A stretch of DNA of 45,000 bases from Halocaridina rubra. Lineage: Eukaryota; Arthropoda; Malacostraca; Decapoda; Atyidae. How positions within the stretch are numbered: the first letter of the stretch is position 1; the number at the start of each line of letters is the position of its first letter. This document shows positions 20,646 to 45,000 of this stretch, piece after piece. The notes under the pieces were generated by a model. That model ran no database searches. It saw only the letters and a list, made by a program, of their open reading frames with translations, and was not told where the DNA came from. The DNA lies in contig JAXCGZ010007693.1 of NCBI GenBank assembly GCA_037179515.1, positions 75,001-120,000 of the forward strand, written 5' to 3'. The position numbers and the translations under genes were made by a program.

Positions 20646-21229
20646 TGCATTCACACACAAACCCACACACGGCGGGCATTAGAGCACACAGAATCAGTAT
20701 CTCTCGAATTTTTCCTTGTGTTTTTGCGTGACCAAGACTTAAGTAAAAAACGTAAAATAAACAAGAGATTCTGCTTAGTATTGTGAGCAAAAAAGTTATA
20801 TTTGTAGTTAACGAGACTGTGCAAAATATTAAAGGAAAAAATTGAGAACACTTGAAAGGGGAAAGAGAAGCAGCTGTCCTGTCCTGTCTTGATGGAAGTT
20901 TAGAAAAATTGCCAGAGGCAAAGCCATAACATCACATTACCTAGTTTTTTGTGTAAATTGGGGAGAACTCTTACAGCCATTTACCTGATCCTGTGGTTCC
21001 ATATATTTTTATGATATATATCCTTCCCATTTATATTAACTTGATAGTTAGTTTGATACACGAAATAATTGAATAATTAAATAAATAAAAAATACGCCTG
21101 TCAACAGTACTGAGTTAAGTTGCCAAGTAGCACAGCTATTTTCTTTTTTCTTTTTGTTTTCTCTTTAATAATTTTTTCTATTTTGTATAAATTGAGTTAA
21201 ATATAAAGTTTGATCCTATGATAACATAC
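20646..21229. other. Non-coding spacer, no recognisable feature
   Basis: AT-rich single-copy-looking sequence between LINE-D and LINE-B2. No gene, RNA or repeat can be supported. Confidence 0.6.
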
Positions 21230-21542
21230 CTTGGTTAGCAAGTGATAAATAATTTTTTTCTCAAATGACCGGTTTATCAGTTAAAAGGAATATATAGCAG
21301 AAACAGGTGGGTGTCTCCTCAGATACAAATTCGAATTTTCCTTCAAGTGGACTTTTGTTTTCCATTTTTCCCCCTCAAATTACCAAAGTCAAACTTTAAG
21401 TTAGGATGTGTGTTACCACAAAAGAGATGAACTGAGTAACTAAATAGTACTTATGTGAAGATATAGAAATTCTGTGTGAAGCTTAAATAAAAGCTTTTCT
21501 CTTCATTTTTTTTCTTCTTCTATATTCTGTGAAAGGGAAAAC

Positions 21543-22104
21543 ATGAAAATGAGGCCATCTCTGTCTCAAACCCCACCCCATCCATTGGTTAAGGAGGGAT
21601 AATAGAGGATCTCCATGGGATGTGGCAGCAGCAGGAGGAGTAGCTATTAGGAGATTAAAACAGAAAATCAAGGAATTAGACACAATGGTTATAAACCTTG
21701 ATGATAAAATTCAGAGTATGGATAGAGAAATGAAAGAGAATGAAACACGCAGAGATGAAATAAGATGTTTGGAGGAAGCAAATAAAGCACAAGGGCAGGA
21801 GAGAAAAGAACTAGAAAAACAAATAATTAAACTGGAAAAGGAAAAGAAAGAACTAGAAACCAGACTTTCTAAACACGAAGAATACAACAAACAGCTGAAT
21901 GACAACCTGAATAAATTAAATGTTAGTTCACTGCTCTCTTCTGAGAGAGATAAGATTGCAGCTTGGAATATCCAGATTAAGGATATCATCGAACAGTTTA
22001 GAAAAGAGTGTCAGAAGCTGAATACTGAACATGATGCCATGAAAACTTCCTTTGCTGATGCACTAAAGGGGAATGTGGAAATAAAAGACGCCGTGAAGAT
22101 GGAT
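21543..22104 (+). pseudogene. LINE-B2 ORF1, first (upstream) copy: N-terminus and coiled coil
   Basis: An ATG near 21543 opens a RPSLSQTPP start shared by three copies. A TAA at about 21600 interrupts it, then a Gly/Ala-rich patch leads to about 110 residues of heptad-like Glu/Lys/Leu sequence (IRCLEEANKAQGQERKELEK), a strong coiled-coil candidate, ending in the KTSFADALKGNV block. This is the trimerising half expected of a LINE ORF1 protein. The frame is cut by the junction with the second 5' unit. Confidence 0.65.
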
Positions 22105-23300
22105 TGAGTAACTAAATAGTACGCACATGAATACATAGAAATTCTGTGTGAAGCTTAAATAGAAGCTTTTTTCTCTCTCTTTTTTTTTTATTTTGTGTGA
22201 AAGGGAAAACATGAAAACGAGGTCATCTCTGTCCCAAACCCCCCCCATCCAATGGTCGGGGAGGGATGGTAGAGGATCTCCATGGGATGTAGCAGGAGGA
22301 GGGGTAGCTATTAGGAGATTAAAACGAAAATCAAGGAATTAGACACAATGGTTACAAAACTTGATGATAACATTCGGAGTATGGATAGAGAAAGGAAAGA
22401 GAATGAAACATTTAGAGAAGAAATAAGATGTTTGGAGGAAGCAAATAAAGCACAAGGGCGAGAGAGAAAAGAACTAGAAAAACGAATAAAGAAGCTGGAA
22501 GGGGAAAAGAGTGAACTAGAAACCAGAATTTCTAAACAAGAAGAAAACAACAAACAGCTAAATGACAACCTAAATGACTTTAAATGTTAGATCACTGCTC
22601 TCTTCTGAGAGAGGCGAGATTGCAGCTTGGAATGTCCAGATTATGGAAAACATCTAACAGTTTAGAAAAGAGTTTCAGGATCTGAATATGGAACATGATC
22701 CCATGAAGACTTCATTTGCTGATGCACTAAAGGGGAATGTGGCAGTAAAAGAGGCTGTGACGGTGGTGGCACTGGAAAACATACAAACAGTTGATTATAA
22801 AGACACAGTAATCGAAAAAATGAAAGACGTTGTAATGGAAAGGGCAAATCCACTAATTAAACAGGCACTTGATAAAGAGAAGGCAGGGGGTAATCTCAGG
22901 CATAAGCGAATCCAGGAGCCAACATGGCAGGGGAGATAAGAAAACTTGGAGTAGTTTGTGGTCCTGAGGATCTTGTAAGCATTCACCAACTAGGTAAATT
23001 TTTTGGGAGGGAAAGCAGACACCAACAAAAGTAACCTTTGAGAGAGGGGACACATGTAGAGAAATATTGATGAGGAAAAAAGTATAAAAGACCTTCAAGA
23101 ATTCAAAGAAGTGTTCATTAGATGATACATAATATAGGAAGAGATGGAAAGGATAAAAAACCTGTTGCAAGAGGCAAGAAGGTCAAATGAGGAAAGAAAT
23201 GAAGAAGAGAAGAAAAATTTACATTTCAGAGTTCTTCCAGACAAAGGGGAGATAAAGAAGATAATGACAGAAGATCAGGGGATGGGGCCTCATTAAGACT
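22104..23300 (+). pseudogene. LINE-B2 ORF1, second copy, and overlap with ORF2
   Basis: The same 5'UTR tail and coiled-coil coding sequence recur, then continue into the VAVKEAV, IQTVDYKDTVIEK, PLIKQALDKEK and LPDKGEIKKIMTEDQG blocks. ORF1 ends GPH-stop at about 23285-23297, while ORF2 (ADGLAGKA) is read in a frame shifted by one, so the two ORFs overlap. A TGA stands at the codon that is CGA in LINE-B4. A frameshift lies near 22590. Confidence 0.6.
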
Positions 23301-25768
23301 GTTATACACAAATGCTGATGGATTAGCTGGTAAGGCACTATAGTTAAAAGATAGGATTCACAACAGTAAGGCAGATATAGTAGCAGTTACAGAGACTAAG
23401 TTGAGTGAGGACATATTTACACAGTTTTTTCTTAAGGCTTCAGCATATTAAGGGTTGAAAAATCTGAGAGAACTGCTGGAGGGATAGCACTGCTCATAAG
23501 TGAAAAGATTAAAGTTGAAGAAATAAACTTGGCCATAGAAAGTGAGTACAAGGAATTTCTTGTTGGTCACATAAATACTCGGTCAGAGAGCATTATAACA
23601 ACTGTTGTATATAACCTACCAAGGAACCAACATAGGCTACAAGTACATGAGGAAAGTCATTTAGGTACTCCTGAAGCATAAACTCAGGGAGAGAATATGT
23701 AGAATTCTGATTATGGAAGACTTTAATCATAAAGAGATAGATTGGATAAATCTTGACCCACACAGTGGTGAGGACTCATTCAGGGCAAGATTCCTAGATT
23801 GCTTACAAGGGAATTTCCTAAACCAACATTTACTGGAACCAACAGGGGTCAAGGGTGGGGATGAGCTTCACTACTTGATCTGGTATTCACAGATAACGTG
23901 TTGGATATTGAAAAAAAAAATGAGTATGAACCACCATTCATAAAGAGTGATAACTGTGTGTTGTTGAGAGTAGAGGCACTGAGGACATGAGGAGGAACTA
24001 TCCAAAAGGAGCTTACGTCAAAATGAATGAGCTTTTTGCAGCTATTGACTGGAGGACCTTATTTTATAACAATTCTGTACAAGAAATGTACGACATCTTT
24101 TGTGAGAAATATGGGAAGATAGTAGATCGCTGCATACCTGTCACCAAAGTATCACTGAGATGGATGAAGAGATCTGCAAAGAATTTATTAAGGAGTTTCA
24201 GTTAGTATTTACAGTAGAAAATACCTCACCCCCTCAGATTGCAGAGATAGAAGCTCATGGGCCGGTATTAGAGAACATCATCCTTTCAGCCACAGAGGTA
24301 TGCAAAGCGCTGATGTAGTTAGATGTCCATAAAGCTACAGGTCCTGATGATATATCCCCTCATGTACTTAAAAAATGAACAGACTTGATAACAGTGGCAC
24401 TAAATACCATATTTAAAATGTCACTGGAGACAGCTAAGATTCCAAGATGCTGAAAATAAGTGAACGTGATACCTATCTTTAAAATGGGAAGGGATATGGC
24501 TCTAAGCAATAGATGAGTATCCTTGACCAGCATTGTTTGCAAAGTTATGGAGAAGCTACTAAGGAAACATATCTCTCTTCACTTGGAATCCTTCAACTTT
24601 TTGTCTGTGAAACAACATGGCTTCAGAGAAGGTAGATCAACAGTAACAAATTTATTAAAATTTTATGATGAGGTAAGCCGAATCTTACAGGAAAGAGAGG
24701 GCTGGCCAGATTGCATATTCCTAGACATCCAGAAAGCAGTTGACACTGTCCCACCCGGGAGACTTATTAAGAAACTGAAAGCAATGGCTACAATAGGTGG
24801 AAATATCTTGGAATAGATAAAAACTTACTTAGAAGGAAGGGAACAGAGGGTTAGGGTAAGACACTCAGTGTCTGAATGGAGAAGAGTTAGTGGTGGAGTT
24901 GCATAGGGTTCAGTTTTAGGGTCACTTGTGTTCCTTGAATATGTAATTGATCTACCAGAGTCTGTAAATTCATGAATATGCTTGCAGATGATGCAAAGAT
25001 TGTGAAGAAAGTAAGAAACGAGAACAATGGTAGAGAACTTCAGGAAGATCTTAATAGTCTGCACGAGTGGTCAGAATAGGGCAAAGGAAATTCAATACTT
25101 CAAAATGTAAGGTAATGAAACTGGGTACATGTACAAGAAGGCCCAAGCTTGACTACTCGGTGGCTGGAGTACAACTTTAAGAGATAGAGGATGAAAGAGA
25201 TCTAGGAGTAAACATACTGGCAGATATGTCTCCAGAAATGCATATAGATGGCATAGTAAGGGCAGCATATGCTTTCCTAGCAAATGTAAGGGTAGCCTTC
25301 AGGCACATGGACAAGGAAATGTTCAGAAATATTCATGTAACCTATGTGAGGACAGTGCTTGAATATACAGCCCCCTTTTGGAATCCACACTTGAAAAAGC
25401 ACGTAGTTAATCTTGAAAAAGTTCAAAGACATGCCACGAAACTGGTGCCAGAAATACGCAATCTCAGTTATGATGAAAGGCTGAGGGAATTAGACTTACC
25501 ATCACACGGAGCTAGAAGATTGAGGGGGAATATGGTGACAGAGTTTATATTCTTTCATGGTTATAATAGAGTGGATAGGGATCGATATTTTGATATGGCT
25601 GGTACAAGAAGTAGAGGTTATACTTTGAAGCTTCGTAAGAAAACTTTGCAGGATGTAAGAAAGTACTTTTTTAGTGTAAGAGTAGATAACTGGAATTCGC
25701 TAAGTGAAGAGGTAGTTAATGCTAACTCAATCCATTGTTTTAAGGACAGGTATGATAAGTATCAGTAA
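23290..25768 (+). pseudogene. LINE-B2 ORF2, decayed
   Basis: Followable blocks are KDFNHKE-like DFNHKEIDW (endonuclease), AIDWRTLFYNNSVQEMYD, KATGPDDISPH, RKHISLHLESFNFLSV, HGFREGRSTVTNLL, FLDIQKAVDTVPPGR (motif A altered by FD to VD) and the C-terminal MSPEMHIDGIVRAAYAFLA block, open for 180 codons at 25226-25768. Stops within motif B (GGVA-stop-GSV) and elsewhere make it inactive. Confidence 0.75.
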
Positions 25769-25860
25769 GTACAACATAGAGCCTATCAGGAAACAGGAAG
25801 ATACGAGCTTTGGGCTCTTTCCCATAAGCACAATTAAGTAATCACAATTAGGTAATCAGA

Positions 25861-28357
25861 CATAAAGACTGTTATACACAAATGCTGATGGATTAGCTGG
25901 TAAGGCAGTAGAAATAAAAGATAGGATTCACAACAGTAAGGCAGATATAGTAGTAGTTAAAGAGACTAAGTTGAGTGAGGACATATATATATACTCACAG
26001 TTTTTCTTAAGGGCTTCAGAATATTAAGGGTTGAAAGATCTGAGAGGACTGATAGAGGGATAGCACTACTCATAAGTGAAAGGTTTCAGGTTGAAGATAT
26101 AAACTTAGCTGTAGAAAGTGAGTTCAAGGAATTTCTTGTTGGTCGCATAAATACTGGGTGAGAGAGCATTATAATAACTGTTGTATATAACCCACCAAGG
26201 AACCAATATAGGCTAGAAGTTAGTGAGGAAAGTCATGTAGGTACTACTGAAATCATAAACTCAATTGTTAACATGGCACAGGCGAGAAATGTACAACAAG
26301 AAATGTACAACATCTTTTGTCAGAAATATGGGAAGATAGTAGATTGTTGCATACCTGTCACCAAAGTAGGTGTAATTCACGCCAGAGAGAAATAGTTCAG
26401 TAATGAGTGTAAAAGTGATTAGGAGAGGAGAGACAAATGCTGGAAAAGGTATAGGAGGAGAAAATACATAAATGCATGGCAGACCGATAAAAGAGCAAGA
26501 AATGATTACCTAAGTAAAAGAAGAGAGGCAGAGAGAAACTCTGAGAGGGACATCACCAGGAAAGCTAAAGAATATCCCAAACTTTTCCACAGCTTTATCA
26601 GAGGACCCCTGAAGGTAAAATATCAGGTTTTAAGGCTTAGGAGAGCGGATAGAAGTATCACTGAGACGGATGAAAAGATCTGCAAAGAAATGAACAAGGA
26701 GATTCAATCAGTATTTACAACAGAAACTATCCCACCCCCTCATATTGCAGAGACAGAAGCTCATGGGTTGGTATTAAAGAACATCATCCTTTCAGTCACA
26801 GAGGTATGCAAAGCGCTGATGGAGTTAGATGTCCATAAAGCTACAGATCCTGATGATTTATCCCTTCATGTACTTAAAAAATGCTCAAATTCAATATCAG
26901 TGGCACTATGTATCATATTTAAAAAGTCGCTGGAGTCAGGGGAGATTCCAAGATGCTGGAAACAAGCGAACGTGATACCTATCTTCAAAAAGGAAAGGGG
27001 GGGATATTGCTCTAAACAATAGATCAGATTCCTTGACCAGCATAGTTTGCAAAGTTATGGAGAAACTACTAAGAAAACATCTCTCTTCACTTGGAATCCT
27101 TCAACTTTTTGTCTGTGAAACAACATGGCTTCAGAGAAGGTAGATCAATAGTAACAAACTAATTAGAATTTTATGATGAGGTTCGCCGAATCTTACAGGA
27201 AAGAGAGGGCTGGGCAGATTGCATATTCCTAGACTTCCAGAAAACATTTGACACTGTCCCACACGGGAGACTTAAGAAACTGCAAGCAATGGCTACAATA
27301 GGTGGAAGTGTCTTGAAATAGATAAAAACATACTTAGAAGGAAGAGAAAAGAGGGTTAAAGTAAGACACTCAGTGTCTGAATGGAGAAGAGTTAGTAGTG
27401 GAGTTCCACAGGGTTCAGTTTTTGGGCCACTTGTGTTCCTTGTATATGTAAATGACCTACCAGTCTGTAAAATCATTCATGAATATGTTTGCAGATGACG
27501 CAAAGATTGTGAAGAAAGTAAGAAACGAGAACAATGGTAGAGAATTTCAGGAAGATTTGATTAGTCTGCATGAATGGTCAGAAAAGTGGCTAATGAAATT
27601 CAATACTCCAAAATGTAAGGTAATGAGAATGGGTACAAGTGCAAGAAGGCCCAAGCTTGACTACTCTGTGGCAAGAGTACAGTTTCAAGAGGCACAGAAT
27701 GAGAGAGATCTAGGAGTAATCATACTGGCCAATTTTGTCTCCAGAAATGCATACAAATGGCATAGTAAGGGCAGCATATGCTTTCTTAGCAAATGTAAGT
27801 GTAGCTTTCAGGCACATGGACAAGGAAATGTTCAGAAATATTTATGTAACATATGTGAGTCCAAAGATTGAATATGCAGCCCCCTTTTGGAGTCCGCACT
27901 TAAAAAAGCTCGTAGCTAAGCTTGAAAAAGTTCAAAGACATGCCACGAAACTGGTGCCAGAAATACGCAATCTCAGTTATGATGAGAAGCTGAGGGAATT
28001 CGACTTGCCATCACACGAAGCTAGAAGATTGAGGGGGATATGGTGACAGTCTTTAAATACCTTCATGGTTATGACAGAGTGGATAGGGTTCGATATTTTG
28101 ATATGGCTGGTACTAGAAGTAGAGGTCATAGTTTTAGGCTTCGTAAGAAAACTTCTTTGCAGGATGTAAGGAAGTACTTTTTTAGTGTAAGAGTAGTTAG
28201 TAATTGGAATTCGCTAAGCGAGGAGGTAGATAATGGTAAGTCACTCCATTGTTTTAAGGACACATATGAAAGTATCAGTAAGTACAAAATGGAACCGCTC
28301 TGCAGACGGGAAGTTGCGATCTTGGGGCTCTTTCCCGTAAGTACAATTAAGTAATCA
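25861..28357 (+). mobile_element. LINE-B copy 3, 5'-truncated, joined head to tail to copy 2
   Basis: The copy begins at the start of the ORF2 endonuclease (GACTGTTATACACAAATGCT, also at 23296) immediately after the LINE-B2 tail, and ends with the family terminus ACAATTAAGTAATCAC followed by a short CA run. About 600 nt of the endonuclease and linker are missing at 26285. RT blocks (HKATDPDDLSLH, FPLDFQKTFDTVPH-like, [24 protein letters not shown]) are present, but stops and frameshifts interrupt them. Motif C keeps both Asp residues. Confidence 0.85.
26690..28300 (+). pseudogene. LINE-B3 ORF2 reverse transcriptase and C-terminal domain
   Basis: Frames 26690-27022, 27452-27871, 27735-28046 and 28040-28354 together give the RT fingers, the FADDAK active site, SEKWLMKFNTPKCKVMRMG and the C-terminal RNIYVTYVSPKIEYAAPFW and RTRG/SRGH.F.LRKK blocks. 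At least four indels separate the frames. Confidence 0.75.
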
Positions 28358-28732
28358 CACACACATGAGTATGTATGAATAAGGAACATGTAATTTTTCA
28401 AAATTCGTATCGTAAATCTGAGGCTACTAACGTAAGTTATGAATATGATAAACTCAAAATTATTAACGAGATCAAGTCAAAAAGATCACTGTTTGAATTT
28501 ATAAAAAAAAAAAACTAAGAATAATACATTAATAAATTTTTATATAAAAGAATTGCTTAAGATAAAAAAAAACTTGTCTCAAGCATTAAACTTTCAGGGT
28601 ATCAAATATCATTGGATATTTGCTGTTAACATGAACGGTTCAGTGGTGAACAAGAATAGCAATAATTGTTTACCCAAAATTTTATTACGTTTTCTATGAA
28701 GAGCACGATAAACATCGTTTTCTTTGTTTGTG

Positions 28733-28758
28733 GTTGCTAAGGGTTCGTTGCTAGGGAC
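28733..28758 (+). promoter_or_regulatory. Two X-box-like (RFX) motifs just upstream of a candidate first exon
   Basis: GTTGCTAAGGGT (28733-28744) and GTTGCTAGGGAC (28747-28758) are spaced 14 bp apart and lie 10-35 bp before the ATG at 28768. They fit the left half of the RFX-factor X-box (GTTGCCATGGCAAC type); the right halves are imperfect. In animals such sites near the start often mark ciliary genes. Identification is by eye. Confidence 0.4.
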
Positions 28759-28767
28759 GCTCGCAAA

Positions 28768-43018
<14,251 letters not shown>

Positions 43019-43079
43019 GTATATATTGGACTATCATAATATACTATCTACAAATTAAAAAGTAATTATTTTTGTTTGG

Positions 43080-43400
43080 GCTTGACAAGAATGGACAAAT
43101 GGACTGGATAAAGAATGAGTATATTAGAGGGAAAGCGCAGGTAGGAGACTTTGGGACATGATGAGAAAGGCGACACTGAGATGGTCTGAGCATGTGTGAG
43201 GAGGGATAAGGGGTATGTTGTGGAAATTATTTTGAAGATGTGGGTGCCAAGCAGGAAGGAAATGTAGGCCAAAAAGGAACTTTGTGGGTGTGGTGAGGGA
43301 GGACAAGAGGGTGTGTAGTGTGACGGAGAAGGCCCAAGGGATAGGGCAAAAATGTAATAATGATTTGCTGTGGCAACTCCTAATGATAGAAGCCGAAAGT
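43080..43400 (+). mobile_element. LINE-D copy 2, C-terminal fragment
   Basis: Reading frames give RMDKWTG, NEYIRGKAQVG-like, LRWSEHV, CQAGRKCRPKRNFVGVVRED and CNNDLLWQLLM, the ORF2 end of RTE-like LINEs as in LINE-D1 at 19150-19480. Several stops. Confidence 0.65.
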
Positions 43401-43423
43401 AGAAGAGTAATTTATCAGCCAGA

Positions 43424-43690
43424 TACAGAGTAAATGAGGTCATATCAGATCACTCAGGCAAGGTCTGGCTGTAATTAGTGTAAATACTAAAGTGTTTCTA
43501 GATAGATATGTTCGATCATTATGGCAACCTCTGCAATTTAATGTTAATTTATCTCCATAAAGTAGGGTATATGAGGTCACATTAGGTCAATCTGGCCAGA
43601 TCAGGGCTGTAATCATTACCAAGATGATACAGAATATTACGTTAACATTAGCAATTTAACATGTTAATTTCTCTACCAATAACAGGAGAA
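43424..43690 (+). repeat. Degenerate tandem dimer
   Basis: Two units of about 120-145 bp share ATGAGGTCA, GGTCTGGCTGTAAT/CAGGGCTGTAATCAT, GCAATTTAATGTTAATTT/GCAATTTAACATGTTAATTT and a CTCTACCA/CTCCATAA end. Origin unknown. Confidence 0.45.
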
Positions 43691-43769
43691 ACAAGGCCCG
43701 ATTTAATTAAAATATCTTTTGTTAAACTCAGGGCAAACGCCGATACAGTCTAAGTAAACTAATGGATGT

Positions 43770-44791
43770 ACAAGACCAATTGTGGAACAGTCTCTATCTA
43801 TCTAATCGTAAACAGTCTATACGTCTTAACAACATTATCTCTTTGCCAAAAAATGTATCATTTGGTGTTCCACAGGGATCAGTACTTGGTCCTATCCTCT
43901 TCTCCATTTAGGTAAATGATCTATCTTCTTTCATTTCTGACTGTCTAGTCGTACAATATGCAGATGACACTCAACTACTCCTTAGTGGTGATATTAATAA
44001 TCTCCCAGAGCTAACTTTAAAAGCAGAAAACACTGTCAAAAATTAAAACCTATTTCCAAGAAATTGGGCTGTTAATTAACGAAAGTAAAACACAATGCAT
44101 GTTTATTGGTTCAAGGTTCCACATAGCACAAATTCCAGAAAACACAACAATTAATTTTTGCGACAATATTATTACACCTAGCAAAACAGTAAAAAACCTA
44201 GGAATTCACTTTGATAGCTACATGTTGTTTGATTCTCACATAGATAAAGTATGCAAAAAGATTACAGGAACATTAATGTCCTTATCACGTATAAAAGACA
44301 ATTTTGAGGCTACCACTCGAATAACTCTTGTTGAATCTCTAGCCCTAAGTCACATTAATTACTGCACAACTGTTTGGGGAGCTACCACTAAGACTCAGAT
44401 AAACAGAATACAGAAGCTTATTAATCTTGCAGCTCGAGTTGCCCTGGGAGGAATAAGAAAATATGACCACATCACAAAAGCTCTCAATAAACTTGGGTGG
44501 CTGAGGGCAGAAAACAAGGCCGCTTATGCTATTTATGTTTTTGTATTAAAAATTTTGGACCATCATAATCCTAGCTGGCTATTTGATTTAAAAACAGTCA
44601 AGGATACAAGGGGAACCAATATTAGACAGAGCAGTGAGCTCTTTATTCACAGAACAAACACAGAAGCAGGTTCAAAGATGATCACTATCAAAAGGCCAAC
44701 ACTCTGGAACAATATTCCAGAGCATCTTAAAAATGCATCCTCCTTCACAGCTTTCAAAGGCAAACTATATAGTTTTCTTTTGGATAAATAG
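43770..44791 (+). mobile_element. LINE-C (CR1/L2-like), 3' half of the RT to the stop
   Basis: It begins in a WNSLYLSNRKQSIRLNN stretch, then SFGVPQGSVLGPILF (motif B), a TAG at about 43911, VQYADDTQLLL (motif C, intact Asp pair), a frameshift near 44035-44045, and an open 230-codon C-terminal part (44099-44791) with KNLGIHFDSYMLFDSHID, ALSHINYCTTVWG and RPTLWNNIPEHLKNASSF. The element is distinct from LINE-A and LINE-B. It has at least one stop and one frameshift. Confidence 0.8.
44099..44791 (+). pseudogene. LINE-C RT thumb/connection and C-terminal domain
   Basis: The 230-residue open frame starts downstream of the RT active site (KTQCMFIGS) and ends SFLLDK at TAA. The true ORF begins well upstream in another frame, so the Met at 44099 is not a genuine start. 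The remaining 44792-45000 is AT-rich and featureless. Confidence 0.75.
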
Positions 44792-45000
44792 TTGTTGCTC
44801 GTTAAGAACTAATTATTCTCATTGTAAGGAAACAAATATGGAAATGATGCCGATAATAACGACACTAGTGTTATTATTTCTACTTTATTATTAACATTAT
44901 TGTTAACATTTTTATTACAACATTATTAGTTTCTATGAAAGCTACATTTAATCTAACTATATGTATTACCCTCTTATTTATTAGTTTATTAGTTTGATTA

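Larger units (their letters stand above)
21230..25860 (+). mobile_element. LINE-B copy 2, complete 5' end, with tandemly duplicated 5' region
   Basis: It starts at CTTGGTTAGC, the same 5' end as LINE-B4 on the other strand (37697), and finishes with two copies of the 14-bp tail unit (CACAATTAAGTAAT and CACAATTAGGTAAT) at about 25827-25857. The 5'UTR tail and first part of ORF1 occur twice (from about 21433 and from about 22104). ORF2 is damaged by many stops and by a deletion around 23940-24160 but can be followed from endonuclease to C-terminus. LINE-B3 begins at the last tail base. Confidence 0.88.

Overview
This window looks like repeat-dense genomic DNA of a decapod crustacean. That is an inference from the combination of very long (AT)n, (AG/TC)n, (AC)n and (ATT)n arrays, several non-LTR retrotransposon (LINE) families whose protein wording is typical of crab and shrimp genomes, tRNA-derived SINEs, and host genes made of small exons with long introns. 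I see no bacterial operon, rRNA gene, phage or CRISPR array.

Host genes. (1) A three-exon plus-strand gene (promoter near 9049-9086, coding exons 9247-9290, 15099-15219 and 15393-16964) encodes a secreted protein of 578 residues. It has a signal peptide, a 12-cysteine IGFBP N-terminal domain and a 480-residue low-complexity tail that contains 19 tandem nonapeptides. (2) A second plus-strand gene is hidden between repeats. I reconstruct four phase-compatible coding exons (28768-28797, 31507-31656, 40894-41030, 42879-43018), probably the 5' part of a gene continuing beyond 45000. Two RFX/X-box-like motifs lie just before its ATG. I do not recognise the protein.

Mobile elements. LINE-A (Jockey/I-like endonuclease-RT element) occupies 1-2520 on the minus strand, with a 3' fragment at 11545-12455, one at 42415-42818, a short tail at 31389-31441, and an internally deleted 5'UTR-to-3'UTR fusion at 7695-7985. 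LINE-B (CR1/L2-like, two ORFs) is the main component. B1 is at 2521-5951 (+). B2 and B3 lie head to tail at 21230-28357 (+). B5, B6, B4 and B7 lie head to tail at 40727-33150 (-), separated by (CA)n. B5 still has an uninterrupted RT reading frame. LINE-D (RTE-like, decayed) is at 17745-19515, with pieces at 19985-20645, 31150-31240 and 43080-43400. LINE-E leaves a 3' scrap at 17385-17700. LINE-C (CR1/L2-like RT end) is at 43770-44791. Four tRNA-derived SINE groups are present, one of them arranged as a perfect 75-bp inverted repeat at 32845-33009.

Layout. 1-5951: LINE-A1 and LINE-B1, touching at their 5' ends. 5944-9040: microsatellites, a SINE scrap and the LINE-A deletion derivative. 9049-17380: IGFBP-domain gene, whose 5.8-kb first intron holds SINEs, a 33-bp minisatellite, LINE-A3 and a 50-bp trinucleotide hairpin. 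17385-20645: LINE-E and LINE-D remains with SINE-1. 21230-28357: LINE-B tandem. 28733-43018: the four-exon gene, whose third intron contains the minus-strand LINE-B tandem. 43080-45000: LINE-D2 and LINE-C.

The two host genes have no visible functional link. Transposable elements and microsatellites shape both: they fill introns, lie beside splice sites, and are often embedded inside each other.
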